Position numbers and translations under genes: made by a program. From Aurelia coerulea (taxonomy: Eukaryota; Cnidaria; Scyphozoa; Semaeostomeae; Ulmaridae), in contig CM076947.1 of NCBI GenBank assembly GCA_039566865.1, positions 20,833,501 through 20,897,500 of the forward strand: a stretch of 64,000 bases of DNA, given 5' to 3'. Shown in pieces: positions 54,625-64,000 of the stretch. Every line of letters starts with the position of its first letter. The first letter of the stretch is position 1. Below the pieces are notes generated by a model. That model was given only the letters and a program-made list of their open reading frames with translations. It was not told where the DNA came from and did no database searches.

Positions 54625-57600
54625 CAGATGTTTAATAAGTCGAATATGAAGCTTGGCTTAATGCAGTTCTTCAAAATTAGGTAAAAGGGTTGAAACATTT
54701 GAAACCTCATCAGTTTAATGAGGTTCAAATGATAGTAAACTTTTTGGGAAATTATGAAGTAAAACCACAGTCTATGGTTGAAATCTTTTGAATTGATGGT
54801 CAATGAGTCGAATATGAAACTTGGCTTAATGCAGTTCTTCAAAAATAGGTAAATATTTTGAAACATTTGAAACCTCATCAGGTTAATGAGGTTCAAATGA
54901 TAGTAAACTTTTTGGGAAAATATGAAGTAAAAACACAGTCTATGGTTGAAATCTTTTGAAAAGATGTTTAATGAGTCGAATATGTAACTTGGCTTAATGC
55001 AGTTCTTCAAAATTAGGTATCTCTTTTGAAACATTTGAAACCTCATCAGGTTAATGAGGTTCAAATGATAGTAAAAGTTTTGGGAAAATATGAAGTAAAT
55101 CCACAGTCTATGGTTGAAATCTTTTGAATTGATGGTCAGTGAGTCGAATATGAAACTTTGCTTGATGTAATTCCTGAATATTAGGTATATGTTTTGAATC
55201 ATTTGAAACCTCATCAGGTTAATGAGGTTCAAATGATAGTAAACTTTTTGGGAAAATATGAAGTAAAACCACAGTCTATGGTTGAAATCTTTTGAATTGA
55301 TGGTCAGTGAGTCGAATATGAAACTTTGCTTGATGTAATTCTTGAATATTAGGTATATGTTTTGAAACATTTGAAACCTCATCAGGTTAATGAGGTTCAA
55401 ATGATAGTAAACTTTTTGGGAAAATATGAAGTAAAACCACAGTCTATGGTTGAAATCTTTTGAAAAGATGTTTAATGATTCGAATATGAAACTTGGCTTA
55501 ATGCAGTTCTTCAAAATTAGGTATCTGTTTTGAAACATTTGAAACCTCATCAGGTTAATGAGGTTCAAATGATAGTAAAATTTTTGGGAAAATATGAAGT
55601 AAAAACACAGTCTATGGTTGAAATCTTATGAATTGATGGTCAATGAGTCGAATATGAATATTGGCTTAATGCAGTTCATAAAAAATAGGTATATATTTTG
55701 AAACATTTGAAACCTTATCAGTTCAAATGATAGTAAACTTTTTGGGAAATTATGAAGTAAAACCACTGTCTATGGTTGAAATCTTTTGAATTGATTGTCA
55801 ATGAATCGAATGTGAAGCTTGGCTTAATGCAGTTCTTCAAAAATAGGTTTTTATTTTGAAACATTTGAAACCTCATCAGGTTAATGAGGTTCAAATGATA
55901 GTAAACTCTTTGGGAAAATATGATGTAAAACCACAGTCTATGGTTGAAATCTTTTGAAATGATTTTTAATGATTCGAATATGAAACTTGGCTTAATGCAG
56001 TTCTTCAAAATTAGGTATCTGTTTTGAAACATTTGAAACCTCATCAGGTTAATGAGGTTCAAATGATAGTAAACTTTTTGAGAAAATATGAAGTATATAG
56101 TTGAAATCTTTTGAATTGATTGTCAATGAGTCGAATATGAAGCTTGGCTTAATGCAGTTCTTCAAAAATAGGTTTATATTTTGAAACATTTGAAACCTCA
56201 TCAGGTTAATGAGGTTCAAATGATAGTAAACTCTTTTGGAGAACATGAAGTTAAACCACAGTCTATGGTTGAAATCTTTTGAAAAGATGTTTAATGAGTC
56301 GAATATGAAACTTGGCTTAATGCAGTTCTTCAAAATCAGGTATCTGTTTTGAAACATTTGAAGCCTCATCAGGTTAATGAGGTTCAAATGATAGTAAAAT
56401 TTGTGGGAAAATATGAAGTAAAACCACAGTCTATGGTTGAAATCTTTTGAATTGATGGTCAGTGAGTCGAATATGAAACTTGGCTTGATGTAATTCTTGA
56501 ATATTAGGTATATGTTTTGAAACATTTGAAACCTCATCAGGTTAATGAGGTTCAAATGATAGGAAATTTTTTGGGCAAATATGAAGTAAAACCACAGTCT
56601 ATGGTTGAAATCTTTTGAAAAGATGTTTAATGAGTCGAATATGAAACTTGGCTTAATGCAGTTCTTCAAAATTGGGAATTTGTTTTGAAACATTTGAAAC
56701 CTCATCAGGTTAATGAGGTTCAAATGATAGTAAACGTTTTGAGAAAATATGAAGTAAAAACACAGTTTATGGTTGAAATCTTTTGAATTGATGGTCAATG
56801 AGTCGAATATGAAACTTGGCTTAATTCAGTTCTTCAAAAATAGGTTTATATTTTGAAACATTTGAAACCTCATCAGGTTAATGAGGTTCAAATGATAGTA
56901 AACTTTTTGGGAAATTATGAAGTAAACCACAGTCTATGGTTGAAATCTTTTGAAAAGATGTTTAATGAGTGGAATATGAAGCTTGGCTTAATGCAGTTCT
57001 TCAAAAATAGGTTTATATTTTGAAACATTTGAAACCTCATCAGGTTAATGAGGTTCAAATGATAGTAAACTTTTTGAGAAAATATGAAGTATATAGTTGA
57101 AATCTTTTGAATTGATTGTCAATGAGTCGAATATGAAGCTTGGCTTAATGCAGTTCTTCAAAAATAGGTTTATATTTTGAAACATTTGAAACCTCATCAG
57201 GTTAATGAGGTTCAAATGATAGTAAAATTTTTGCGAAAATATGAAGTAAAACCACAGTCTATGGTTGAAATCTTTTGAATTGATGGTCAATGAGTCGAAT
57301 ATGAAACTTGGCTTAATGCAGTTCTTCAAAAATAGGTATATATTTTGAAACATTTGAAACCTCATCAGGTTAATGAGGTTCAAATGATAGTAAAAGTTTT
57401 GGGAAAATATGAAGTAAATCAACAGTCTATGGTTGAAATCTTTTGAATTGATGGTCAGTGAGTAGAATATGAAACTTTGCTTGATGTAATTCTTGAATAT
57501 TAGGTATATGTTTTGAATCATTTGAAACCTCATCAGGTTAATGAGGTTCAAATGATAGTAAACTTTTTGGGAAAATATGAAGTAAAACCACAGTCTATGG

Positions 57601-57778
57601 TTGAAATCTTTTGAATTGATGGTCAATGATTCGAATATGAAGCTTGGCTTAATGCAGTTCTTCAAAATTAGGTAAAAGGTTTGAAACATTTGAAACCTCA
57701 TCAGTTTAATGAGGTTCAAATGAATGTAAACTTTTTGGGAAATTATGAAGTAAACCACAGTCTATGGTTGAAATATTT

Positions 57779-59260
57779 TTAACAGATGTTTAACGAGTCG
57801 AATATGAAACTTGGCTTAATGCTGTTCTTCAAAATTAGGTATCTGTTTTGAAACATTTGAAACCTCATCAGGTTAATGAGGTACAAATGATAGTAAACTC
57901 TTTGGGAAAATATGAAGTCAAAATACAGTCTATGGTTGAAGTCTTTTGAACAGATGTTTAATAAGTCGAATATGAAGCTTGGCTTAATGCAGTTCTTCAA
58001 AATTATGTAAAAGGGTTGAAACATTTGAAACCTCATCAGTTTAATGAGGTTCAAATGATTGTAAACTTTTTGGGAAATTATGAAGTAAAACCACAGTCTA
58101 TGGTTGAAATCTTTTGAATTGATGGTCAATGAGTCGAATATGAAACTTGGCTTAATGCAGTTCTTCAAAAATAGGTATATCTTTTGAAACATTTGAAACC
58201 TCATCAGGTTAATGAGGTTCAAATGATAGTAAATGTTTTGGGAAAATATGAAGTAAAACCACAGTCTATGGTTGAAATCTTTTGAAAAGATGTTTAATGA
58301 TTCGAATATGAAACTTGGCTTCATGCAGTTCTTCAAAATTAGGTATCTCTTTTGAAACATTTGAAACCTCATCAGGTTAATGAGGTTCAAATGATAGTAA
58401 AAGTTTTGGGAAAATATGAAGTAAATCAACAGTCTATGGTTGAAATCTTTTGAATTGATGGTCAGTGAGTCGAATATGAAACTTTGCTTGATGTAATTCT
58501 TGAATATTAGGTATATGTTTTGAATCATTTGAAACCTCATCAGGTTAATGAGGTTCAAATGATAGTAAACTTTTTGGGAAAATATTAAGTAAAACCACAG
58601 TCTATGGTTGAAATCTTTTGAATTGATGGTCAGTGAGTCGAATATGAAACTTTGCTTGATGTAATTCTTGAATATTAGGTATATGTTTTGAAACATTTGA
58701 AACCTCATCAGGTTAATGAGGTTCAAATGATAGTAAACTTTTTGGGAAAATATGAAGTAAAACCACAGTCTATGGTTGAAATCTTTTGAAAAGATGTTTA
58801 ATGATTCGAATATGAAACTTGGCTTAATGCAGTTCTTCAAAATTAGGTATCTGTTTTGAAACATTTGAAACCTCATCAGGTTAATGAGGTTCAAATGATA
58901 GTAAAAGTTTTGGGAAAATATGAAGTAAATCCACAGTCTATGGTTGAAATCTTTTGAATTGATGGTCAGTGAGTCGAATATGAAACTTTGCTTGATGTAA
59001 TTCCTGAATATTAGGTATATGTTTTGAATCATTTGAAACCTCATCAGGTTAATGAGGTTCAAATGATAGTAAACTTTTTGGGAAAATATGAAGTAAAACC
59101 ACAGTCTATGGTTGAAATCTTTTGAATTGATGGTCAGTGAGTCGAATATGAATTTTGGCTTAATGCAGTTCATAAAAAATAGGTTTATATTTTGAAACAT
59201 TTGAAACCTTATCAGTTCAAATGATAGTAAACTTTTTGGGAAATTATGAAGTAAAACCAC
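57779..59260 (-). other. 493-codon satellite open frame, third copy
   Basis: This is the copy at offset 9,306 from 48473. Three copies of equal length are explained by recent block duplication and are not evidence of selection on a protein. Confidence 0.35.
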
Positions 59261-61937
59261 TGTCTATGGTTGAAATCTTTTGAATTGATTGTCAATGAAT
59301 CGAATGTGAAGCTTGGCTTAATGCAGTTCTTCAAAAATAGGTTTATATTTTGAAACATTTGAAACCTCATCAGGTTAATGAGGTTCAAATGATAGTAAAC
59401 TCTTTGGGAAAATATGATGTAAAACCACAGTCTATGGTTGAAATCTTTTGAAAAGATGTTTAATGATTCGAATATGAAACTTGGCTTAATGCAGTTCTTC
59501 AATATTAGGTATCTGTTTTGAAACATTTGAAACCTCATCAGGTTAATGAGGTTCAAATGATAGTAAACTTTTTGAGAAAATATGAAGTATGTAGTTGAAA
59601 TCTTTTTAATTGATTGTCAATGAGTCGAATATGAAGCTTGGCTTAATGCAGTTCTTCAAAAATAGGTTTATATTTTGAAACATTTGAAACCTCATCAGGT
59701 TAATGAGGTTCAAATGATAGTAAACGTTTTCAGAAAATAAGAAAACAAAACACAGTCTATGGTTGAAGTCTTTTGAATTGATGGTCAATAATTCGAATAC
59801 GAAGCTTGGCTTAATACAGTTCTTCAAAATTAGGTAAAAGGTTTGAAACATTTGATACCTCATCAGTTTAATGAGGTTCAAATGATTGTAAACTTTTTGG
59901 GAAATTATGAAGTAAACCACAGTCTATGGTTGAAATATTTTTAACAGATGTTTAACGAGTCGAATATGAAACTTGGCTTAATGCTGTTCTTCAAAATTAG
60001 GTATCTGTTTTGAAACATTTGAAACCTCATCAGGTTAATGAGGTACAAATGATAGTAAACTCTTTGGGAAAATATGAAATCAAAATACAGTCTATGGTTG
60101 AAATCTTTTGAACAGATGTTTAATAAGTCGAATATGAAGCTTGGCCTAATGCAGTTCTTCAAAATTAGGTAAAAGGGTTGAAACATTTGAAACCTCATCA
60201 GTTTAATGAGGTTCAAATGATTGTAAACTTTTTGGGAAATTATAAAGTAAAACCACAGTCTATGGTTGAAATCTTTTGAATTGATGGTCAATGAGTCGAA
60301 TATGAAACTTGGCTTAATGCAGTTCTTCAAAAATAGGTATATATTTTGAAACATTTGAAACCTCATCAGGTTAATGAGGTTCAAATGATAGTAAACTTTT
60401 TGGGAAAATATGAAGTAAAACCACAGTCTATGGTTGAAATCTTTTGAAAAGATGTTTAATGAGTCGAATATGAAACTTGGCTTAATGCAGTTCTTCAAAA
60501 TTAGGTATCTGTTTTGAAACATTGGAAACCTCATCAAGTTAATGAGGCTCAAATGATAGTAAAATTGTTGGGAAAATATGAAGTAAAAACACAGTCTATG
60601 GTTGAAATCTTATGAATTGATGATCAATGAGTCGAATATGAATATTGGCTTAATGCAGTTCTTCAAAATTAGGTATGTGTTTTGAAACATTTGAAACCTC
60701 ATCAGGTTAATGAGGTTCAAATGATAGTAAACTTTTTGAGAAAATATGAAGTATATAGTTGAAATCTTTTGAATTGATTGTCAATGATTCGAATATGAAA
60801 CTTGGCTTAATGCAGTTCTTCAAAATTAGGTATCTGTTTTGAAACATTTGAAACCTCATCAGGTTAATGAGGTTCAAATGATAGTAAACTTTTTGAGAAA
60901 ATATGAAGTATGTAGTTGAAATCTTTTGAATTGATTGTCAATGAGTCGAATATGAAGCTTGGCTTAATGCAGTTCTTCAAAAATAGGTTTATATTTTGAA
61001 ACATTTGAAACCTCATCAGGTTAATGAGGTTCAAATGATAGTAAACGTTTTCAGAAAATAAGAAAACAAAACACAGTCTATGGTTGAAATCTTTTGAATT
61101 GATGGTCAATAATTCGAATACGAAGCTTGGCTTAATGCAGTTCTTCAAAATTAGGTTAAAGGTTTGAAACATTTGAAACCTCATCAGTTTAATGTGGTTC
61201 AAATGATTGTAAACTTTTTGGGAAATTATGAAGTAAACCACAGTCTATGGTTGAAATATTTTTAACAGATGTTTAATGAGTCGAATATGAAGCTTGGCTT
61301 AATGCAGTTCTTCAAAATTAGGTATCTGTTTTGAAACATTTGAAACCTCATCAGGTTAATGAGGTTCGAATGATAGTAAACGTTTTGAGAAAATTTGATT
61401 CAAATCACAGCCTATGGTTGAAATCTTTTGAAAAGATGTTTAATGAGTGGAATATGAAGCTTGGCTTAATGCAGTTCTTCAAAAATAGGTTTATATTTTG
61501 AAACATTTGAAACCTCATCAGGTTAATGAGGTTCAAATGATAGTAAACTTTTTCAGAAAATAAGAACACAAAACACAGTCTATGGTTGAAATCTTTTGAA
61601 TTGATGGTCAATAATTCGAGTATGAAGCTTTGCTTAATGCAGTTTTTCAAAATTAGGTAAAAGGTTTGAAACATTTGAAACCTCATCAGTTTAATGAGGT
61701 TCAAATGATTGTAAACTTTTTGGGAAATTATGAAGTAAACCACAGTCTATGGTTGAAATATTTTTAACAGATGTTTAACGAGTCGAATATGAAACTTGGC
61801 TTAATGCTGTTCTTCAAAATTAGGTATCTGTTTTGAAACATTTGAAACCTCATCAGGTTAATGAGGTACAAATGATAGTAAACTCTTTGGGAAAATATGA
61901 AGTCAAAATACAGTCTATGGTTGAAATCTTTTGAAGA

Positions 61938-62898
61938 TGAAGATAGTGGTTAGCCTGAGGTGTTGACGATGGCCAATGTAACGAGAAGGAATGCATCGAT
62001 GCAAAAACGCTTACAAAGATGTTGGTATTTGGAAAATGATCACACATAAGTCGTACTTGGAACTTATAACGAGAATTTCAAATGTCATTGTCCTTGATAT
62101 TCTGAAAATGGGTCTGAATCGAATGAATCGATGGACATACCCTGGGTACCGAGTATGCTACCCGGGGTACGATGGGTATTTTCCATATTTAGATTTGAAT
62201 GATTGCAATCATAAAGTTAGTAGATACTTTTTTCTCATTAATCGCTGAATTCATATCGCTGGACACAACCAAATCTGTGTAACTTTTTCTGGGACACCCA
62301 CACCCGGTAGTCATTTATTGAAATCAGCAGAGAATTCATGCTTCTAAATTTCGATTTTCCCTCCGGCCCACCCTAACAGATACTTAATGACCGGTCCCTT
62401 ATATCTCGGCAAACTCAGATACGTCATGTTGGTAGACATCTTATTACAGGAGAAAATCCGGCTGAATCTAAAAAAAATGTGCAACATTTGAAATGCTGCT
62501 GTCCCTTGAATATCACAGTAATAACATTTATCATTATTTCATAGATTAGCCATTATATTGAATTTACTTCAGGAAGTTTTAAACTGAAATCCATCACTTT
62601 TTCCGAAAATATAAAGAGGTTTTTCTCAAGAAGACCCTTCGAAGATCTTCAAAGCGGCCTAAAATTGCGATCAAATTCCTCCACGGTATTTGCCTGCAGC
62701 AACGATTTGGATATACCTTAGTACATGTTTCTTCTTGGGGTATTAGAAAGTTTTTCTTTTGGTATAGGAAAATATTTCGGGAGTGTCCACTCTCCCAAGT
62801 GGATAACATGTGCTGGTTCATGTAACTGACATTGTTATTAGTTAACTAGTTCATGTAAAATAATCCAAAAATTATTCTTGTTGCGTGTAGTGCAATTG
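61938..62898. other. Right flank, no gene recognised
   Basis: Non-satellite sequence of more balanced composition begins here. Short open frames exist (61991-62248 on plus, 85 codons; 62594-62821 on minus, 75 codons), but neither has a recognisable domain or codon pattern. There are TACCCTGGGTACC and TACCCGGGGTA motifs near 62138-62170, a direct repeat of GTTCATGTAA at 62816 and 62849, and CTGGGACACCC at 62289-62299. Confidence 0.6.
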
Positions 62899-63012
62899 TA
62901 CAATGATAAAACAAGTAAATAAAGTAAAATATATGCACTTTGATGCGAATTGAAATAAGAACTTATTTCAATTCGCGTCAAAGTGCTTATTATTTACTTG
63001 TTTATCGTTGTA
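62899..63012. repeat. 114-bp fold-back (long imperfect palindrome)
   Basis: Outer arms TACAATGATAAAACAAG (62899 on) and CTTGTTTATCGTTGTA (to 63012) pair with one mismatch and one extra base. Inner arms of 25 bp (62935-62959 and 62962-62986) pair with a single mismatch around a 2-bp centre. Between outer and inner arms are unpaired spacers of 12 and 3 bases. It is most likely a fold-back MITE or remnant inverted duplication. No clear target-site duplication was found. The very small loop argues against a classical microRNA precursor. Confidence 0.85.
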
Positions 63013-63570
63013 AAATAGTCAACGAAACTAAATGTAACCCTGTGTAAATAATTCTAAGTTTCAATATGAAAATAAGAGAGTTTTTATATACCTCAGATGT
63101 CTTTAATTATATGCCGTTTTCATGCATGAAGGAATATGGTCCTTGCCAGAATACTAAATGACCTGTCCTACATTTTTATATTCCTATTGAAAACACTACT
63201 TATCCAATTTCCTACAGGGTGTCCCAAAAGATTGTTTGATGTTTTATTAAATCCTAAAAAATTACGAAGTTCTCAACTGGCTCCATGGCAAAATAACCAT
63301 ATTGCTGAGATTCTAATTAATTTTAGACACCAGAAGCTAGTAAATTGGCTAAATATTCACGTAGGTATGAGCTTTCGAAGTTTAAGTTTGTGCGAAAGCT
63401 AACCAGACGCCCCTAAATTGCATATTTTGAGAAATAGAATCTCGTTTATTCAAAGCAAATCAAATGGAATTTCAAAAGCACTTTCGATAAACTAGCTTTT
63501 TATGACATTTAATCAAGGTTATTGATGCGTGGAGGAATCCTGTTCAACACAGTTTGGAATTGCTCCGTCT
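63013..63570. other. Flank between the fold-back and the terminal repeat element
   Basis: There is no convincing gene. A plus-strand open frame at 63136-63402 (88 codons) has no recognisable domain and overlaps the mariner-like terminal motif at 63215, so it is probably fortuitous. Confidence 0.5.
63215..63230 (+). mobile_element. Possible mariner-type transposon end (solo)
   Basis: CAGGGTGTCCCAAAAG directly follows a TA dinucleotide (63213-63214). Ends of this form are common in Tc1/mariner-type elements and their MITEs. No matching reverse-complement end lies downstream within the window, and no transposase is seen. It could be a truncated copy, an element continuing past degeneration, or chance. 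The related CTGGGACACCC at 62289 faces the wrong way to be its partner. Confidence 0.35.
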
Positions 63571-63601
63571 CCCCGGGGGGAGGTACTCATATATTTTTCA
63601 G

Positions 63602-63617
63602 TACGGGGACGTGCCGC
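63602..63617 (+). repeat. Left arm of perfect 16-bp inverted repeat
   Basis: TACGGGGACGTGCCGC pairs exactly with 63952-63967. Confidence 0.92.
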
Positions 63618-63620
63618 CGA

Positions 63621-63719
63621 ACAGGGTATCGTTTTCAGGATTCCTACTCCGGGACAGGGTGTCACTTTTGTATGGTCGGCTCCATGACAGGGGCCATATT
63701 TTGTATAATTGACTACGTA
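63621..63719 (+). repeat. 33-bp tandem repeat, block A (3 units)
   Basis: Units start with ACAGGG at 63621, 63654 and 63687, exactly 33 bp apart. The first contains ACTCCGGG before the next unit, and the third is degenerate. Confidence 0.8.
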
Positions 63720-63861
63720 TCGTCGTTGTAAGCCATTTGCACTCCGCGAATATGATTTAAATCGTTTGGATGGCAACATTTCCGCATTTTCTGATAGATT
63801 TCTATCAAATTTCTCTCAAATTCCCAGGGAAGGCTACAATTTTGTATGAAGAAACCCAAGA

Positions 63862-63950
63862 ACAGGGTATTGTTTTTAAAGTTTTACTCCGGGACAGGGT
63901 ATCATTTTCGGGAATTTTACTCCGGGACAGGGTGCCTTTTCAGATTTTCC
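63862..63950 (+). repeat. 33-bp tandem repeat, block B (3 units)
   Basis: Units start with ACAGGGT at 63862, 63894 and 63927 (32 and 33 bp apart), each preceded by GGG or a GA variant. They share TTTTACTCCGGG and are in the same orientation as block A, about 240 bp upstream. Confidence 0.8.
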
Positions 63951-63951
63951 A

Positions 63952-63967
63952 GCGGCACGTCCCCGTA
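63952..63967 (-). repeat. Right arm of perfect 16-bp inverted repeat
   Basis: GCGGCACGTCCCCGTA is the exact reverse complement of 63602-63617. It is followed by a C10 run at 63986-63995. Confidence 0.92.
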
Positions 63968-64000
63968 TTTTAGTAAATCAAGTATCCCCCCCCCCGGGCC

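Larger units (their letters stand above)
25927..61937. repeat. 168-bp satellite array, right part
   Basis: This is the same satellite, in the same orientation, resuming exactly after the transposon's TTAA duplication. It contains about 214 units, including many 157-158 bp deletion variants. A distinctive subfamily here and in part 1 carries TTTTCAGAAAATAAGAA in place of TTTTTGGGAAAATATGAA. The array ends abruptly within a monomer: the last recognisable satellite bases are TCTTTTGAA at about 61935, after which the expected CAGATGTTTAAT is replaced by unrelated sequence. The monomer that this end interrupts is paralogous to the intact one at about 54624 (offset 7311). Confidence 0.98.
63571..64000. 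mobile_element. G-rich inverted-repeat element with internal 33-bp repeats (may run past the window)
   Basis: The left end CCCCGGGGGGAGGTACTC and the right end (read in reverse complement, GGCCCGGGGGGGGGG then ATACTTGATTTACT) are similar. They lead inward to a perfect 16-bp inverted repeat TACGGGGACGTGCCGC. Between them lie two groups of three ~33-bp units. Size and TIR-like architecture suggest a non-autonomous element. I recall similar C/G-run elements with ACAGGGTAT-type internal repeats from cnidarian genomes, without a search to prove it. No coding capacity is seen, and short frames here are fortuitous. Confidence 0.65.

Noticed and set aside
897..61743. Dozens of minus-strand open frames (61 to 377 codons) beginning MNLINLMRFQMFQ, MVYFIISQ, MDLLHIF or MTINSKDF
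   Set aside because: All are translations of the same satellite. Their starts and stops fall at indel-bearing monomers, there are no gene signals, and composition is that of AT-rich non-coding DNA. Listing each as a gene would mislead.
1..61937. CRISPR-like array of regularly spaced repeats
   Set aside because: The whole 168-bp unit repeats with no unique spacers, and the context is eukaryotic.
61992..62003. 12-bp palindrome TGCATCGATGCA
   Set aside because: A short isolated palindrome with no related copy; chance is sufficient.
61991..62248. 85-codon plus-strand open frame in the right flank
   Set aside because: It has no recognisable domain, no supporting context and a length expected by chance.
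62594..62821. 75-codon minus-strand open frame
   Set aside because: No similarity that I recognise; probably fortuitous.
62289..63230. CTGGGACACCC (62289) and CAGGGTGTCCC (63215) as the two ends of one mariner element
   Set aside because: The ends point outward relative to each other, so they cannot bound the intervening DNA as terminal inverted repeats.
63519..63973. Short open frames on both strands within the inverted-repeat element
   Set aside because: They run through the 33-bp repeats and inverted arms, so they are by-products of repeat sequence.

Overview
The window is eukaryotic repeat DNA, with no intact gene that I can support. About 60 kb of the 64 kb is one AT-rich tandem satellite with a basic unit of 168 bp. 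It runs from the left edge of the window (truncated there) to about 61937 and is broken once, by a 1.8 kb transposon. The right-hand 2 kb is ordinary non-satellite DNA carrying small inverted-repeat elements. A megasatellite, a piggyBac-type element with a TTAA target duplication, and G-rich inverted-repeat elements point to an invertebrate animal genome. A cnidarian is my best guess, because the G-run/33-bp repeat element at the right edge looks like repeats I associate with corals and anemones. That guess rests on memory and is not proven by the sequence.

Layout: (1) 1-24103, satellite array, part 1. (2) 24104-25926, a decayed piggyBac-like element flanked by duplicated TTAA (24100-24103 and 25927-25930), with 12-bp imperfect terminal inverted repeats, three copies of a short hairpin, and scattered remnants of a transposase in several frames. 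(3) 25927 to about 61937, satellite array, part 2, ending abruptly inside a monomer. (4) 61938-64000, flank: no recognisable gene, a 114-bp fold-back at 62899-63012, a mariner-like terminal motif at 63215, and from 63571 an inverted-repeat element containing two triplets of a ~33-bp repeat.

Satellite organisation: the monomer is 168 bp, which is 56 codons, so a reading frame on the minus strand stays open through many units. This gives apparent proteins of up to 493 residues made of 56-residue repeats. Frame-breaking indels (1, 10 and 11 bp) are common, so I treat these as by-products of the period and not as genes. Nearly every monomer carries a 36-bp dyad (arms 14-15 bp, loop 7). The array is built at several scales. 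Blocks of 1.8, 2.3, 2.5, 3.6 and 4.3 kb are duplicated in tandem, and multi-kb segments recur 7-25 kb away. All offsets are close to multiples of 168, as expected from unequal exchange in register. The transposon site has an intact empty counterpart at 9810-9813 within one such duplicated segment, which gives a relative time order: block duplication first, then insertion (or a precise excision from the other copy).
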